Positions 27,172 to 38,691 of a stretch of DNA of 64,000 nt are shown here, piece after piece. Position numbers and translations under genes: made by a program. The stretch lies in assembly GCF_022374935.2 (NCBI RefSeq), contig NZ_CP092430.2, positions 2,728,001 through 2,792,000 of the forward strand. The letters are read 5' to 3'. Position 1 is the first letter of the stretch; every line of letters begins with the position of its first letter. Source of the stretch: Mycolicibacter virginiensis. Its GTDB lineage: Bacteria; Actinomycetota; Actinomycetes; Mycobacteriales; Mycobacteriaceae. The notes below the pieces were generated by a model. The model saw only the letters and a program-made list of their open reading frames with translations. It ran no database searches and was not told the DNA's origin.

Positions 27172-29574
27172 TCAGGCCGCCGACGTCACCCGGTAGACGT
27201 CGTAGACGCCCTCGACGTTGCGGACCACGTTGAGCAGGTGGCCAAGATGCTTCGGGTCGCCCATCTCGAAGGTGAACCGGCTGATCGCCACCCGGTCTCG
27301 TGAGGTCGTGACCGAGGCCGACAAGATGTTGACCTTCTCGTCGGCGAGCACCTTGGTGATGTCCGACAGCAGCCGGTGCCGATCCAGCGCCTCGACCTGA
27401 ATGGCGACCAGGAACACCGATGACGGCGACGGCGCCCACTTGACCTCGATGATCCGCTCGTCCTGCTGGCGCAGCGCGTCGGCATTGGTGCAGTCGGTGC
27501 GGTGTACCGACACCCCGCCGCCACGGGTGACGAAACCCATGATCTCGTCGCCGGGCACCGGGGTGCAGCACTTGGCCAGTTTCGTCAACACCCCGGTGGC
27601 GCCGGGAACCGCGACGCCGACGTCGTCGGTGTGGCGTTCGCGACGCGGGATGGTCAGCGGCGTGGAGCGCTCGGCCAGGTCGTCCTCGGCCTGGTCCACC
27701 CCGCCGAGCTGGGCCACCAGCCGTTGCACGACGTGATGCGCCGAGATGTGGTTCTCGCCGACGGCGGTGTAGAGCGCGGAAACATCGGTGTAGTGCAGTT
27801 CGCGGGCCACCGCCGCCATCGACTCGCCGTTGACCAGTCGTTGCAGCGGCAATCCCGCCCGACGCACCTCGCGGGCCATCGCGTCCTTGCCGGACTCCAG
27901 GGCCTCCTCGCGGCGCTCCTTGGCGAACCACTGCCGGATCTTGGCCTTGGCTCGCGGCGACACCACGAACTGTTGCCAGTCCCGCGACGGCCCGGCGTTC
28001 TGCGCTTTCGAGGTGAAAACCTCGACCACTTCGCCGTTTTCGAGCTTGCGCTCCAGCGCCACCAGCCGGCCGTTGACCCGGGCGCCGATACATCGGTGTC
28101 CGACTTCGGTGTGCACGGCGTAGGCGAAGTCCACGGGTGTGGAACCGGTGGGCAGTGTGATCACGTCGCCCTTGGGCGTGAACACGAAGATCTCTTTGAC
28201 GGCCAGGTCGTAGCGCAGCGACTCGAGGAATTCTCCCGGATCGGCGGCCTCCCGCTGCCAGTCCAACAGCTGGCGCATCCAGGCCATGTCGTCGATCTCG
28301 GCGGCGGTGTTGAGGTGCGGAACACCGTTGCGGCCCTTGGCTTCCTTGTAGCGCCAGTGCGCGGCGATGCCGTACTCCGCGGTGCGGTGCATCTCCCGGG
28401 TGCGAATCTGGATCTCCAGAGGTTTGCCCTCTGGGCCGATCACGGTGGTGTGCAGCGATTGGTAGACCCCGTAGCGGGGCTGAGCGATGTAGTCCTTGAA
28501 CCTGCCGGCCATCGGCTGCCACAGCGAGTGCACGACACCGACCGCCGCGTAGCAGTCCCGGATCTCGTCGCAGAGGATCCGCAGTCCCACCAGGTCGTAG
28601 ATATCGTCGAAGTCGCGACCACGCACGATCATCTTCTGATAGATCGACCAGTAGTGCTTGGGTCGGCCTTCGACGGTGGCGGTGATCTTCGACTTCGCGA
28701 GGGTGTTGACGATCTCGGCGCGCACCTTGGCCAGGTAGGTATCGCGGGACGGGGCGCGGTCGGCCACCAGCCGCACGATCTCCTCGTAGCGTTTGGGGTG
28801 CAGGATCGCGAACGACAGATCCTCAAGCTCCCACTTCACGGTGGCCATACCCAGCCGATGCGCCAGTGGCGCAATCACTTCCAGCGTCTCGCGTGCTTTG
28901 CGGGCTTGCTTTTCGGGCGCCAGGAAGCGGATGGTGCGCATGTTGTGCAACCGGTCGGCGACCTTGATCACCAGCACCCGGGGGTCGCGCGCCATCGCGA
29001 TGACCATCTTGCGGATGGTCTCGGCCTCGGCCGCGGTGCCCAATACCACTTTGTCCAGCTTGGTCACCCCGTCGACCAGGTGGGCGACCTCGTCACCGAA
29101 TTCGGCGGCCAGCGCGGTCAGGGTGTACCCGGTGTCCTCGACGGTGTCGTGCAACAGTGCGGCCACCAACGTGATGGTGTCCATGCCCAACTCGGCCAGG
29201 ATGGTGGCAACAGCCACGGGGTGGGTGATGTAGGGATCCCCCGAATGGCGCAGCTGGGTGGCGTGGCGCTGCTCGGCTACCTCATAGGCGCGTTGCAGCA
29301 GCGCCAGATTGGCCTTCGGGTAGTACTGCCGGTGCACCGCCACCAGCGGCTCCAGCACCGGGCTCAATGCACCACGTTGGGCGGTGATGCGCCGGGCAAT
29401 CCGGGCCCGGACCCGCCGCGACGCACTGGTCGGGACCTTCAGCAGATCGGTGCGCTCGGACGGCGAGTCCTGGGCGACCGCCTCCGACACCGCCACCGGC
29501 TGGCCGGCGTCAGTGCTGAACCGCTCGGGGCCTGAGCCCTGCTCTAAGCCTTGTTCAGGGCCCACTGTGCTCAC
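27172..29574 (-). CDS. relA: Bifunctional (p)ppGpp synthetase/hydrolase
   Basis: Makes and degrades the stringent-response alarmone. At 800 residues it is close to M. tuberculosis Rel (790). The HD hydrolase domain has [11 protein letters not shown] near residue 140, the synthetase domain contains [16 protein letters not shown], the TGS domain contains [15 protein letters not shown], and an ACT domain ends the protein. The first about 45 residues are a variable acidic tail. apt lies 21 bp upstream in the same direction, as in M. tuberculosis Rv2584c-Rv2583c. Confidence 0.96.
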   Translation of the reverse strand: MSTVGPEQGLEQGSGPERFSTDAGQPVAVSEAVAQDSPSERTDLLKVPTSASRRVRARIARRITAQRGALSPVLEPLVAVHRQYYPKANLALLQRAYEVAEQRHATQLRHSGDPYITHPVAVATILAELGMDTITLVAALLHDTVEDTGYTLTALAAEFGDEVAHLVDGVTKLDKVVLGTAAEAETIRKMVIAMARDPRVLVIKVADRLHNMRTIRFLAPEKQARKARETLEVIAPLAHRLGMATVKWELEDLSFAILHPKRYEEIVRLVADRAPSRDTYLAKVRAEIVNTLAKSKITATVEGRPKHYWSIYQKMIVRGRDFDDIYDLVGLRILCDEIRDCYAAVGVVHSLWQPMAGRFKDYIAQPRYGVYQSLHTTVIGPEGKPLEIQIRTREMHRTAEYGIAAHWRYKEAKGRNGVPHLNTAAEIDDMAWMRQLLDWQREAADPGEFLESLRYDLAVKEIFVFTPKGDVITLPTGSTPVDFAYAVHTEVGHRCIGARVNGRLVALERKLENGEVVEVFTSKAQNAGPSRDWQQFVVSPRAKAKIRQWFAKERREEALESGKDAMAREVRRAGLPLQRLVNGESMAAVARELHYTDVSALYTAVGENHISAHHVVQRLVAQLGGVDQAEDDLAERSTPLTIPRRERHTDDVGVAVPGATGVLTKLAKCCTPVPGDEIMGFVTRGGGVSVHRTDCTNADALRQQDERIIEVKWAPSPSSVFLVAIQVEALDRHRLLSDITKVLADEKVNILSASVTTSRDRVAISRFTFEMGDPKHLGHLLNVVRNVEGVYDVYRVTSAA

Positions 29575-29595
29575 CTCCGACCACGAGAATATCGA

Positions 29596-30138
29596 CTAAA
29601 TCAGGTGCAGGCTGTGCAGCTGCAACGGTGCCACGGCGGCACGTCCGCCCAGCCCCGCCAGCTCCAGCACCACCGCAGCCGCAACCACCTCGGCCCCTGC
29701 ACCATCCAACAATCGCCGCGTTGCGGCCAGGGTACCGCCGGTGGCCAGCACGTCGTCGAGGATTACCACCCGGCGCCCGGCCAACTCGACTCCGTCGGCC
29801 GGAATCTCCAGCACCGCAGTTCCGTACTCGAGCTGATAGCGCTCCGAGAGCACCGGCGGCGGCAGCTTGCCGCCCTTGCGGACTGCCAGCGCGCCCACCC
29901 CGAGCCGGTCGGCGACCGCCCCGGCCAGCAGAAACCCACGTGCGTCGATGCCGGCCACCAGATCAGCACCAGCGGCGACGCGCGCTAGCGCCTCGGTGAC
30001 CGCGGCCAGTCCGGCAGCATCGGCGAAGACCGGGGTCAGGTCTTTGAACGCGATTCCCGGGGTGGGAAAGTCCGCTACCTCGCGGGTCAGCGACGCGATG
30101 ATCTCACCGGCGCCTGCCGCAGGCCCGGCTTGGTTCAC
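29596..30138 (-). CDS. apt: Adenine phosphoribosyltransferase
   Basis: Salvages adenine to AMP using PRPP. It is 180 residues from the GTG at 30138, which overlaps the stop of the upstream lipoprotein gene (GTGA). The family motifs are [28 protein letters not shown], and the PRPP loop [16 protein letters not shown]. The frame is open further upstream but those residues lie inside the lipoprotein gene. It is cotranscribed with relA and the secDF genes. Confidence 0.93.
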   Translation of the reverse strand: MNQAGPAAGAGEIIASLTREVADFPTPGIAFKDLTPVFADAAGLAAVTEALARVAAGADLVAGIDARGFLLAGAVADRLGVGALAVRKGGKLPPPVLSERYQLEYGTAVLEIPADGVELAGRRVVILDDVLATGGTLAATRRLLDGAGAEVVAAAVVLELAGLGGRAAVAPLQLHSLHLI

Positions 30139-31793
30139 TGTTGCAGCTCCCAGCGGTCCATGTTCCAGCCCGCGCCCCACCGGGTGGGGTTGGCAGCGAC
30201 GCCGTATGTCTTCTTCGACGACAGCAGGGTGCGCTGCTGTCGGTACAGCGGCAGCGTCGGCATGTCGGCCCACAGCACCGGAGCGCTCTCGGCGAGCAAC
30301 CGGACCATCTCCGCGGGGTCGGCGGTGACCGCCAGCGCGGACACCACGCCGTCGATCTGATCGTTGTGGTAGCCGGACAGGTTGTTTCCGTTACCGCTGA
30401 ACAACTCGTAGGCGTCCACTACCGACGATCCGCTCGAGCCGCTGCCGGTGGATCCCCCGGTACTGGCGAGCAACACATCGATCTGCCCCTCCCGCAGTGC
30501 CAGGGGGCCGATGGCGTCGGTGGCCACCTCGGTGACAGTGATGCCGGCGGGCGCACACGAGCTGGTGATCGCCCCGATGACCGCGGCCAGCCGGGTGTTG
30601 GGGCCGCGGTAGCCGATGCGCACGGTCAGCGGCTTGCCGCCCAGCGCGTCGCGAGCCGCGTCGGGGTTCGCCCGGGCGAACGGTTCGGCTTCGGGCACAT
30701 TCTCGGCCTGGTCGAACGCGTCGTCCATTGCGGTGTTGAGCCGGGAGTTGACCACCGGCACACCCGCGTCGCGGGCGATGACGTCACGCGGAGTGCATAA
30801 GGCCACCGCCCGCCGTGCCGGAGTCTCCGACAGCGGGCCGGTCGGCGCGAAGATCAGCTGCTCGATGCCGCCCGAGGGACTGTCGCTGCTCTGGTAGTCA
30901 TCGGGGGTGATCAGTGACCCGGCGGATCCGGTCGCCACGTCGACGACTTCGATAACGCGTTTGTTGACCCGGTCGGCGATGTCGGCGGTCTGCGGCCACA
31001 CCGTGATCCGCTTGGTGACCGGCTTGGCACCCCACCACAGGTCGTTGGCCACCAACACGACGGCGCCGCCTTCGAGCACCGAGTCGATCTTGTAGGGCCC
31101 GGACGACGGAAAATACCGCAGGTCAGCGCCGCGGTCGAGCTGCCAGGTGGTGTTCCAGGCCTGCGCGACCTTGCCGATCACCTCGTCGGCGGGCCCGAGT
31201 CTGCCCAGCACGGCGTCGGTGATGTTCACACCGAGCTTCTCGCTGATGACATGCGACGGCATCATCGAAGTCGCGGTGAACAATTCCTCGTAGTCGACGA
31301 TGTTGCGGTCGCCGAAGAACGACACCCGGGCCTTCTTGGCGCCGGACTGGCACTCGATGTTCTCGATGTCGAGATAGCCGGCTCGGCTTGCGGCGTCGAA
31401 GCCGGGGAAGCGGCCGGACTGGGCCGCCCACGCCAGCACCAGGTCGTCACAGGTAATGGGCTTGCCGTCGGAGTACACCGCGGCGTCGGCGATCTGATAG
31501 TCCAGCACCAGCGGGGCGCGGCCCACCACCGAGATGCTGCCGAAGTCGTGATCGGTGACGATCTGGCCGTCCGGCCCGTGGTAGCCGAAGCCGATCAGGG
31601 TCCGCGAGAACGCCTGGGGTCCGGCCGACGCCGCACCGGCCACGGTGGTGCTGTTGTAGGTGATCAGACCGCCGTCGACGGCGTAGTCGATCTGATCGAC
31701 GGTGGCACTGGTGCACGCCGGCACCGACCAGACGCCGAGGCTGGTGGCGATCGCCACCAGCCACGTCGCAGCGTGCCGCCAGCGGGCCGCCAT
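30135..31793 (-). CDS. Lipoprotein, family 5 ABC-transporter solute-binding type
   Basis: 552 residues with a signal peptide and lipobox around SVPAC (Cys near residue 27). The body matches the extracellular solute-binding family 5 (peptide/oligopeptide binders), including [20 protein letters not shown] and a ligand-clamp C-terminal lobe. No permease genes are adjacent; the same isolated position between apt and secF is seen for M. tuberculosis Rv2585c. It lies 6 bp from secF, so a role at the translocon or simple cotranscription are both possible. Confidence 0.9.
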   Translation of the reverse strand: MAARWRHAATWLVAIATSLGVWSVPACTSATVDQIDYAVDGGLITYNSTTVAGAASAGPQAFSRTLIGFGYHGPDGQIVTDHDFGSISVVGRAPLVLDYQIADAAVYSDGKPITCDDLVLAWAAQSGRFPGFDAASRAGYLDIENIECQSGAKKARVSFFGDRNIVDYEELFTATSMMPSHVISEKLGVNITDAVLGRLGPADEVIGKVAQAWNTTWQLDRGADLRYFPSSGPYKIDSVLEGGAVVLVANDLWWGAKPVTKRITVWPQTADIADRVNKRVIEVVDVATGSAGSLITPDDYQSSDSPSGGIEQLIFAPTGPLSETPARRAVALCTPRDVIARDAGVPVVNSRLNTAMDDAFDQAENVPEAEPFARANPDAARDALGGKPLTVRIGYRGPNTRLAAVIGAITSSCAPAGITVTEVATDAIGPLALREGQIDVLLASTGGSTGSGSSGSSVVDAYELFSGNGNNLSGYHNDQIDGVVSALAVTADPAEMVRLLAESAPVLWADMPTLPLYRQQRTLLSSKKTYGVAANPTRWGAGWNMDRWELQQ

Positions 31794-31799
31794 CGTCGG

Positions 31800-33113
31800 T
31801 TACCGACCAGTGCCCGGCTTGCCGGTCGGACCCTGGCTGCGCCGGCTGGTGGGGCGGACCGGCTTTGCGCCGGGCGTCGGAGTGCCCGGCGCCGTGGCCA
31901 CCGTGGCCTCGTCTGCGTCGGCAACGGTGTCGTCGGCGTCACCCGAGTCCTCGGTACCGGCCGCTGCCGGCTTGGAACCGGTCGTGGCGTTGCGCCGCCG
32001 CATCACCCGGCGGGTGTGGTTCTGCACCAGTTGGGTGCGTTCCCGCAGCGTGACCAGCAGCGGTGTGGCCAGGTAGATCGACGAATAGGTGCCGACGACA
32101 ACACCGACCAACTGCACCAGCGCAAGGTCCTGCAGCGTTCCCACACCCAGCAGCCACACCGCGACCACCATCAGCGAGATGATCGGCAATGCCGAGATCA
32201 GGCTGGTGTTGATCGATCGCATGAAGGTCTGGTTGATGGCCAGGTTGGCCTGCTCGGCGTAGGTGTAGCGGGTTTTGTGTTCGAAGCCGCTGGTGTTCTC
32301 CTCGACCTTGTCGAACACGATGACCGTGTCGTAGATGGAGAACCCGAGAATGGTCAACAGGCCGATGACAGTGGCCGGTGTGACCTCGAATCCGACCAGC
32401 GAATACACCCCGGCTGTCACGAGGATGTCGAAGACCATCGAGATCATCGCCGAGATGGTCATGAACCACTCGTAGCGCACCGTGATGTACAGCGACGCCA
32501 ACAGCAGGAACACCACTAGGGCGATGACGGCCTTTTTGGTGATCTGCCCGCCCCAGGTCTCCGACACCGCGGAGTCACTGATCGCCTGCTTGCTCGCCTC
32601 ACCGTTGGGCCCGACCGGCTGGAAGGCGTCGAACAGGTCGTCGCGCAGCTTCTCGGTCTGCTCGTTGGTGAGCGTCTCGGCGCGAATCTGCACCGTCGCC
32701 GAGTTGCCGTTGCCGACCACGACCACCGATTCCGGACTACTGCCGACGCTCTTGCGGAACACCTCTTCGACCTGCGTGACGCTGGTGTCGCCGCGCGGAA
32801 ACGACACCTTCGTGCCGCCGGCAAAGTCGATACCGAAGGTGAAGCCTCGAACCAGGATGCTGACGATCGCGATCGCGACCATGGCGCCGCTGATCGCGTA
32901 CCACATCCGCCGCTTACCAATGACCTCAAACGCGCCGGTACCGGTGTAGAGCCGCGACAGGAAACCGTGCTTCGGCGCCTTGGTGGTTCCAGCGGTCTTG
33001 CGAGGCTTCGCCTGCGCGGCAGCCCGGCTCTTGGTGCCCTCGACGGCTGCCGTGTCGTTCTTCGCGGACTTCGTCGCGCGCTTCGTGCCGCTACTGGTGC
33101 TCGGTTTGGCCAT
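31800..33113 (-). CDS. secF: Protein translocase subunit SecF
   Basis: 437 residues. A Lys/Ala/Thr-rich cytoplasmic N-terminal extension (about 1-60) is followed by six predicted membrane helices with one large extracytoplasmic loop. It shows the family segments FGIDFAGGTKVSF and LLTILGFSIYDTVIVFDK, and has a long charged C-terminal tail. SecF pairs with SecD to pull exported proteins across the membrane using the proton gradient. It follows secD by 4 bp. Confidence 0.95.
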   Translation of the reverse strand: MAKPSTSSGTKRATKSAKNDTAAVEGTKSRAAAQAKPRKTAGTTKAPKHGFLSRLYTGTGAFEVIGKRRMWYAISGAMVAIAIVSILVRGFTFGIDFAGGTKVSFPRGDTSVTQVEEVFRKSVGSSPESVVVVGNGNSATVQIRAETLTNEQTEKLRDDLFDAFQPVGPNGEASKQAISDSAVSETWGGQITKKAVIALVVFLLLASLYITVRYEWFMTISAMISMVFDILVTAGVYSLVGFEVTPATVIGLLTILGFSIYDTVIVFDKVEENTSGFEHKTRYTYAEQANLAINQTFMRSINTSLISALPIISLMVVAVWLLGVGTLQDLALVQLVGVVVGTYSSIYLATPLLVTLRERTQLVQNHTRRVMRRRNATTGSKPAAAGTEDSGDADDTVADADEATVATAPGTPTPGAKPVRPTSRRSQGPTGKPGTGR

Positions 33114-33117
33114 CTGG

Positions 33118-35205
33118 CTATCCCTGTTCCGTCGACTGGGCGGTTACCCGCGTGCGCGCTTTGGCTCCGGACTTGCCGCCGGTCGCGCCTCCTGATTTGG
33201 CGACCGCCCGCCGCTCCCGTGCGACCTGCTGAACCGCGCCGAGGCCGTTGTAGGACGGCTTGGCCAGCGTCGGCGACTTGGATGCCAGGTAGACCAGTGG
33301 CCAGGTCACCAGGAACACCACCACCAGGTCGAGGATCGTGGTCAGCCCCAGGGTGAACGCGAAGCCCTTCACCTGGCCGACCGCCAGGAAGTAGAGCACC
33401 GCCGCGGCAAGGAAGGTGACCGCGTTGCCGGACACGATCGTCTTGCGTGCGCGTGTCCAACCGCGTGGCACCGCCGAGCGGAACGATCGGCCCTCGCGGA
33501 TCTCGTCCTTGATGCGTTCGAAGAACACCACGAAAGAGTCTGCGGTGGTGCCGATACCGATGATCAGACCGGCGATACCGGCTAGGTCGAGCGTGTAGTT
33601 GATGTAGCGGCCCAGCAATATCAGGATCGCGTACACCATGGCTCCGGCCACCACCAGCGACAGCGCGGTCAGCACGCCGAGTACGCGGTAGTAGAGCAGC
33701 GAGTAGATCAGCACCAGGGCCAGACCGATCGCACCGGCGATCAGGCCCGCCTTCAGCGAGGTCATTCCCAGTGTGGCCGAGACGGTTTCGGCTTCCGAGG
33801 CCTCAAACGACAGCGGCAGCGACCCGTACTTCAAGACGTTGGCCAGCTGACGGGCGCCGTCCTGGGTGAAACCCGGTGAGCCGCCCGTGATCTGGGTGCG
33901 GCCACCCGGGATGGCCTCTTGGATCTGCGGCGCGCTGACCACCTGCGAGTCCAGTGTGAATGCCGTCTGGGTGCCGATGTGGGCCGCGGTGAAGTCGGCC
34001 CAGGTGTCGGCCGCGGCACTCTTGAACTGCACCTGGACGATGTTCGCGCCGCTGCGCTGATCCATGCCGGAGCTGGCGTCGGCGATCTGGTCGCCGCTGA
34101 TGATCGACGGCGCCAGCAGGTATGCGGTCTGGTGGTCCTGCGAACAGGTCACCAACGGCAAGTCCGGGTCGTCGTTGCCGGCCAGGATGTCTTCCTTGTC
34201 GCACCGGCCGGCCTGGATCTGCAGGGCCAAGGCCTGCACGACCTTGTTGTCGCTCTGCCGTAACCGCTTCTCGGCGGCGATACGGGCCGCCAGTCCCTGG
34301 GCCTGATCACCCTGACCGGGCAGACCCGGCATACCGGGCAGCCCGGGAAGCCCCGGCAAGGCGGGCATTTGCGCACCGGGGACCGCCGGCGCCTCAGCCG
34401 GCGAACCCGGTACCGTGGGCGCCGGAACGGCAGAGGTGCTGGGAATGGCTGTCTCGCTGGTGTTTTCGGAGCCGGGGCTCGAAGACGTGGTCCCCGGTGT
34501 CGGGGTCGGCTCCTGCGGGAAAGGACGCGGCTGGGCCGGCGGCGTCAGCGGCTGCTGCGGAAGCGACGCACCGTTCCCGCCGAACGAGCCTTGCCCGCCC
34601 GCGCCGAAGCCCGGAGGCAGACCGGGAGCACCACCACCGGCGCCCGGAGGCAGACCGGGAACGCCACCGCCGCCGAGACCCGGAGGCAGACCGGGAACAC
34701 CGCCGCCACCGAGACCCGGAGGCAGACCGGGAGCGCCACCACCGGCGCCGGGAGGCAAGCCGGGGACGCCGGGCATGCCGCCACCGCCGAGGCCGGGCAT
34801 CCGGCCGGCTGCCTGAGCTTCCTGCACCGAAACACCGTTGATCACCGGCCGGATGTAGAGCCGGGCCGTCTGGCCGAGGGTGCGGGCCTCGTTGCCGTCG
34901 CTGCCCGGCACCGTGATGACCAGGTTGTTGCCGTCGATGATGACCTCAGAGCCCGACACACCGAGTCCGTTGACCCGGGCACTGATGATCTGTTGCGCCT
35001 GGTTGAGCGCGTCACGGGTCGGCGTGGAGCCGTCCGGGGTGCGCGCGGTGAGCGTCACGCGAGTGCCGCCCTGCAGGTCGATACCGAGTTTGGGTTCGGC
35101 GAGCTTGTTTCCTGTCAGGAATACCAGCAGGTAGACACCGATGAGCAATGCCAGGAACACCGCCAGGTTGCGGGCAGGGTGCACCGGCGCCGAAGGCGAT
35201 GCCAC
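33118..35205 (-). CDS. secD: Protein translocase subunit SecD with an expanded Gly/Pro-rich insert
   Basis: 695 residues from the GTG at 35205 ([16 protein letters not shown]), which matches the M. tuberculosis SecD start and has GGAG upstream. It has six membrane helices, [17 protein letters not shown] in the P1 head, [20 protein letters not shown] in the periplasmic base, and the D5 motif [20 protein letters not shown]. Between about residues 138 and 290 is a Pro/Gly-rich insert (units of the type [12 protein letters not shown], then Pro/Ser/Thr-rich). M. tuberculosis SecD has a shorter Pro-rich insert at the same place. yajC lies upstream in the same direction. Confidence 0.95.
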   Translation of the reverse strand: MASPSAPVHPARNLAVFLALLIGVYLLVFLTGNKLAEPKLGIDLQGGTRVTLTARTPDGSTPTRDALNQAQQIISARVNGLGVSGSEVIIDGNNLVITVPGSDGNEARTLGQTARLYIRPVINGVSVQEAQAAGRMPGLGGGGMPGVPGLPPGAGGGAPGLPPGLGGGGVPGLPPGLGGGGVPGLPPGAGGGAPGLPPGFGAGGQGSFGGNGASLPQQPLTPPAQPRPFPQEPTPTPGTTSSSPGSENTSETAIPSTSAVPAPTVPGSPAEAPAVPGAQMPALPGLPGLPGMPGLPGQGDQAQGLAARIAAEKRLRQSDNKVVQALALQIQAGRCDKEDILAGNDDPDLPLVTCSQDHQTAYLLAPSIISGDQIADASSGMDQRSGANIVQVQFKSAAADTWADFTAAHIGTQTAFTLDSQVVSAPQIQEAIPGGRTQITGGSPGFTQDGARQLANVLKYGSLPLSFEASEAETVSATLGMTSLKAGLIAGAIGLALVLIYSLLYYRVLGVLTALSLVVAGAMVYAILILLGRYINYTLDLAGIAGLIIGIGTTADSFVVFFERIKDEIREGRSFRSAVPRGWTRARKTIVSGNAVTFLAAAVLYFLAVGQVKGFAFTLGLTTILDLVVVFLVTWPLVYLASKSPTLAKPSYNGLGAVQQVARERRAVAKSGGATGGKSGAKARTRVTAQSTEQG
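34609..34770. repeat. 33/36-bp tandem repeats coding for the SecD insert
   Basis: About five units start at 34609, 34642, 34678, 34714 and 34747, each opening with a CCCGGAGGCAGACCGGGA-type core (or a close variant). Units alternate between 33 and 36 bp, so the frame is kept. On the reverse strand they encode repeating VPGLPPG and GLGGGG/GAGGGA blocks. Confidence 0.88.
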
Positions 35206-35422
35206 GTTGTTGAGTCTCCTTCGCTCATTGCGCAATGCGCTCTCGTGATCGTCGGGGCCGGCCCATGCTCGGGCCGCCCGCAGCGATCAGTACCACTGCA
35301 CCCGCAAAAGGGTACGTGCCCGGCTGGCCGCGATGATCGTTGGGCGGACGTTCCGCGCGTCGGGCGTGTCAGCCGGCCAGCCCGATGGCGGCGACCTGCC
35401 ACACCCGAGCGGCGGCGAGCTG

Positions 35423-35731
35423 TTAGGCGCCCTCGACGGCCTCTTCGACTGCGGCCTCGGCCGTCAACTCCTCCGGCTCGATCTTGTCGCGCACGGCCAG
35501 CTTCATCCAGGTGGTCACCACACCCGGTGCGATCTCCAGGTCGACGTCGTCGTCGGTGATGCGGGTGATGGTGCCCTGCAGTCCCGACGTCGTGTGCACC
35601 CGGTCGCCCACCTGCAGCGATTCGTGCAGGTCGATGGTGGCCTGCATCGCGCGCTTCTGCCGCCGCGAGGCGAAGAACATGAAGGCGCCCATGACGAGGA
35701 GCAGCGGCAGGAAGGCAACCATGTTTTCCAT
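35423..35731 (-). CDS. yajC: Preprotein translocase accessory subunit YajC
   Basis: 102 residues. A single N-terminal membrane helix (MENMVAFLPLLLVMGAFMFF) is followed by a basic anchor SRRQKRAMQ and the cytoplasmic domain with LQVGDRVHTTSGLQGTIT. The C-terminus is acidic. YajC associates with SecDF. The ATG at 35731 is the family start. A 217-bp gap separates it from secD, longer than other gaps in this run. Confidence 0.92.
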   Translation of the reverse strand: MENMVAFLPLLLVMGAFMFFASRRQKRAMQATIDLHESLQVGDRVHTTSGLQGTITRITDDDVDLEIAPGVVTTWMKLAVRDKIEPEELTAEAAVEEAVEGA

Positions 35732-35913
35732 GACGACAACCGATCTTTCGACTTGTTCGAATGATTCTTTGGCACCGGACCACCTGAGGCGTGGCGGGCC
35801 ACTGTGATGACAACAGTGTGCCACTGTGTCCGGCGACTGCGCGTCGGTACCGCCGTCCACCCCCTAGGCTGTCGGTGACAGGGGGGTCAGGATTCTTGAC
35901 GGAAGGTTGGCCG

Positions 35914-36234
35914 ATGAAGAACTTTGCGTGTGGTCTGGCGACCGCAGTTGCCCTGGCAGCGGCTCCCCTGGCGCTGGCAGCGATCGCCATGCCCGCCATC
36001 GGATCGGCAGAGCCGCTGGCCTGCCCGGGCGGTCAGTACTGGGAGCCCAGCACCAACACCTGCATGCCGCTCGGACAGGGACCGACCCCGCTGGCCTGTC
36101 CGGGCGGTCAGTACTGGGAGCCCAGCACCAACACCTGCATGCCGCTCGGACAGGGACCGACCCCGCTGGACTGCCCGCCCGGCGAATATTGGCAGCCCTT
36201 CGGCAACGCCTGCCGGCCACTCGGCCAGATCTGA
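35914..36234 (+). CDS. Small secreted Cys-rich repeat protein
   Basis: 106 residues. A signal peptide (to about residue 32, ending IGSAEP) is followed by two 25-residue repeats and a partial third. The two full copies are identical in protein and differ by one base in 75 bp. Each unit starts CPGGQYWEPSTNTCMPL and contains two Cys and one Trp; the third reads CPPGEYWQPFGNACRPL. The CPxGxYW...C pattern is reminiscent of chitin-binding or other small disulfide-linked carbohydrate modules, but I cannot assign a family. It lies 33 bp before gabT on the same strand. Confidence 0.75.
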   Translation: MKNFACGLATAVALAAAPLALAAIAMPAIGSAEPLACPGGQYWEPSTNTCMPLGQGPTPLACPGGQYWEPSTNTCMPLGQGPTPLDCPPGEYWQPFGNACRPLGQI

Positions 36235-36267
36235 GCCGCCGAAAGCACCGCTAAGGAGACCCGCCCC

Positions 36268-37623
36268 ATGTCAGTGCCGCCACTGCTGCAGAGCCGTCAC
36301 CTGGCCACCGAGATCCCCGGGCCCGGCTCGACGCAGCTGGCGCGCCGCCGAGCGATGGCCGTGCCACGCGGGGTGGGCAGCACGCTGCCGGTGTACGCGC
36401 TGCGGGCCGGCGGCGGCATCGTGGAGGACGTCGACGGCAACCGGCTGATCGACCTGGGCTCGGGGATCGCGGTGACCACGGTGGGCAACGCCGCGCCCCG
36501 CGTGGTGGAAGCGGTGCAGCAGCAGGTCGCCGAGTTCACCCACACCTGTTTCATGGTGACGCCCTACGAGGGATATGTGGCCGTCGCCGAAGCCCTGAAC
36601 CGGATCACTCCGGGCGAGTTCGAGAAGCGTTCCGTACTGCTCAACTCCGGCGCCGAAGCGTTGGAGAACGCCGTCAAGATCGCCCGGTCCTACACCGGCA
36701 AGACCGCGGTGGCGGCGTTCGACCACGGCTACCACGGCCGCACCAACCTCACGATGGCGCTCACCGCCAAGTCGATGCCCTACAAGAGCGGATTCGGTCC
36801 GTTCGCACCCGACATCTACCGCGCGCCGGCGTCCTATCCCTACCGTGACGGGCTGATCGACAAAGAGCTGGGCAGCGACGGGGAACGGGCCGCCGAGCGG
36901 GCCATCGGCGTCCTGGAGAACCAGATCGGCGCCCACAATCTGGCTGCGCTGGTCATCGAACCGATCCAAGGCGAGGGCGGCTTCATCGTCCCGGCGCCGG
37001 GTTTCCTGCCGGCGCTGCTGGCCTGGTGCCGCGACAACGACGTGGTGTTCATCGCCGACGAGGTGCAGACGGGGTTCGCCCGCACCGGGGCGATGTTCGC
37101 CTGTGATCGTGAAGGCCCGACAGGGCTGGCGCCGGATCTGATCTGTACCGCCAAAGGAATCGGCGGGGGCCTGCCGTTGGCGGCCGTCAGCGGGCGTGCC
37201 GACATCATGGACGCCCCGCACGTGAGCGGGCTGGGCGGCACCTTCGGCGGCAACCCGGTGGCCTGTGCGGCAGCGCTGGGAGCGTTGGCCGCTGTCGAGG
37301 CGGACGACCTGGTGGGCCGGGCAAGGCAGATGGAGCGGCTGATCTTTGAACGGCTGGGCCGCTTGCAGGCCGACGACGACCGGATCGGCGATGTCCGCGG
37401 CCGCGGCGCCATGATCGCCGTCGAGTTGGTGCAGCCGGACACAAACGCACCGGACCCGGCGCTGACCGCCGCCCTGGCGGCGGCGTGTCATCGGGCGGGC
37501 GTGATCGTGTTGACCTGTGGAACCTTCGGCAATGTGGTGCGACTGTTGCCACCGTTGACCATCAGCGACGCATTGTTGTCGGAGGGTTTGGACGTGCTGG
37601 CCGGCGAGCTGGCCAAGCTCTAG
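36268..37623 (+). CDS. gabT: 4-aminobutyrate aminotransferase
   Basis: A 451-residue class III PLP-dependent aminotransferase that converts GABA and 2-oxoglutarate to succinate semialdehyde and glutamate. LNSGAEALENAVKIARSYTG binds the cofactor phosphate, IADEVQTGFARTG holds the PLP-ring Asp, and ICTAKGIGGGLPLAAV holds the Schiff-base Lys. AAGG-type ribosome-binding site (AAGGAG) lies upstream. It is the ortholog of Rv2589. The fadD9 and PE_PGRS genes that follow it in M. tuberculosis are absent; ruvB follows after 6 bp, convergent. Confidence 0.94.
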   Translation: MSVPPLLQSRHLATEIPGPGSTQLARRRAMAVPRGVGSTLPVYALRAGGGIVEDVDGNRLIDLGSGIAVTTVGNAAPRVVEAVQQQVAEFTHTCFMVTPYEGYVAVAEALNRITPGEFEKRSVLLNSGAEALENAVKIARSYTGKTAVAAFDHGYHGRTNLTMALTAKSMPYKSGFGPFAPDIYRAPASYPYRDGLIDKELGSDGERAAERAIGVLENQIGAHNLAALVIEPIQGEGGFIVPAPGFLPALLAWCRDNDVVFIADEVQTGFARTGAMFACDREGPTGLAPDLICTAKGIGGGLPLAAVSGRADIMDAPHVSGLGGTFGGNPVACAAALGALAAVEADDLVGRARQMERLIFERLGRLQADDDRIGDVRGRGAMIAVELVQPDTNAPDPALTAALAAACHRAGVIVLTCGTFGNVVRLLPPLTISDALLSEGLDVLAGELAKL

Positions 37624-37629
37624 CCCGAC

Positions 37630-38691
37630 CTACTCGAACAACCCCTGTTGCCCGAGTCCCCCCGCGCCTGCCGGGGGCACCATGCCCAGGTGCGTCCACG
37701 CTGCGGGAGTCGCGACGCGGCCCCGCGGGGTGCGCGCGACCATCCCGGCGCGTACCAGGAACGGCTCGCAGACCTCTTCGACGGTGGTAGCTTCCTCCCC
37801 CACCGCAACGGCCAGGGTGGAGACCCCGACCGGCCCGCCGCCGAAGCTTCGGGTCAACGCCGTGAGCACTGCGCGGTCCAGCCGGTCCAGACCCAGCTCG
37901 TCGACGTCGTAGACCGCCAGCGCGGCTTTGGCGACGTCGCGGGTGATCACCCCGTCGGCACGCACTTCGGCGTAGTCCCGCACCCGGCGCAACAGCCGGT
38001 TGGCGATCCGCGGCGTGCCGCGGGAGCGCCGCGCGACCTCTGCCGCCGCTTCGGCGCCCAGTTCGATCCCGAGGATCTTCGCTGAGCGCGCCAACACCCG
38101 CTGCAGTTCGGCCGGTTCGTAGAAATCCATGTGGGCGGTGAACCCGAACCGGTCCCGCAGCGGCCCGGTCAGCGCACCTGATCGAGTCGTCGCCCCGACC
38201 AGAGTGAAGGGGGCCACCTCCAGGGGAATCGAGGTGGCCCCGGGGCCCTTTCCGACGACGACGTCAACGCGGAAGTCCTCCATCGCCAGGTAGAGCATTT
38301 CCTCGGCGGGCCGGGCGATGCGGTGGATCTCATCGATGAACAGCACGTCATGCTCGACCAGATTCGACAGCATCGCGGCCAGATCACCGGCGCGTTCCAG
38401 CGCCGGCCCGGAGGTCAACCGCAGCGAGCTGCCCAATTCGCTGGCGATGATCATCGCCAGCGATGTCTTGCCGAGCCCCGGCGGGCCGGACAGCAGGATG
38501 TGATCGGGGGTGCCGCCGCGGTTTTTGGCGCCCTCGAGCACCAGTTGCAGTTGCTCGCGTACCCGGGGTTGGCCGATGAACTCGGCCAGGCTGCGCGGAC
38601 GCAGTCCGGCGTCGATGTCGCCCTCACCGACGGTCAGTGCCGGAGACACCTCACGGGCTTCGGGATCGGCGGGCTCACCGGATTGGCTCAC
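37630..38691 (-). CDS. ruvB: Holliday junction branch-migration ATPase RuvB
   Basis: 353 residues. AAA+ core with Walker [15 protein letters not shown] (about residue 67), Walker [15 protein letters not shown] (about 117), arginine-finger region [19 protein letters not shown], and a C-terminal winged helix. It drives branch migration with RuvA. It overlaps ruvA by 4 bp (ATGA) in the order ruvC-ruvA-ruvB. Confidence 0.97.
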   Translation of the reverse strand: MSQSGEPADPEAREVSPALTVGEGDIDAGLRPRSLAEFIGQPRVREQLQLVLEGAKNRGGTPDHILLSGPPGLGKTSLAMIIASELGSSLRLTSGPALERAGDLAAMLSNLVEHDVLFIDEIHRIARPAEEMLYLAMEDFRVDVVVGKGPGATSIPLEVAPFTLVGATTRSGALTGPLRDRFGFTAHMDFYEPAELQRVLARSAKILGIELGAEAAAEVARRSRGTPRIANRLLRRVRDYAEVRADGVITRDVAKAALAVYDVDELGLDRLDRAVLTALTRSFGGGPVGVSTLAVAVGEEATTVEEVCEPFLVRAGMVARTPRGRVATPAAWTHLGMVPPAGAGGLGQQGLFE

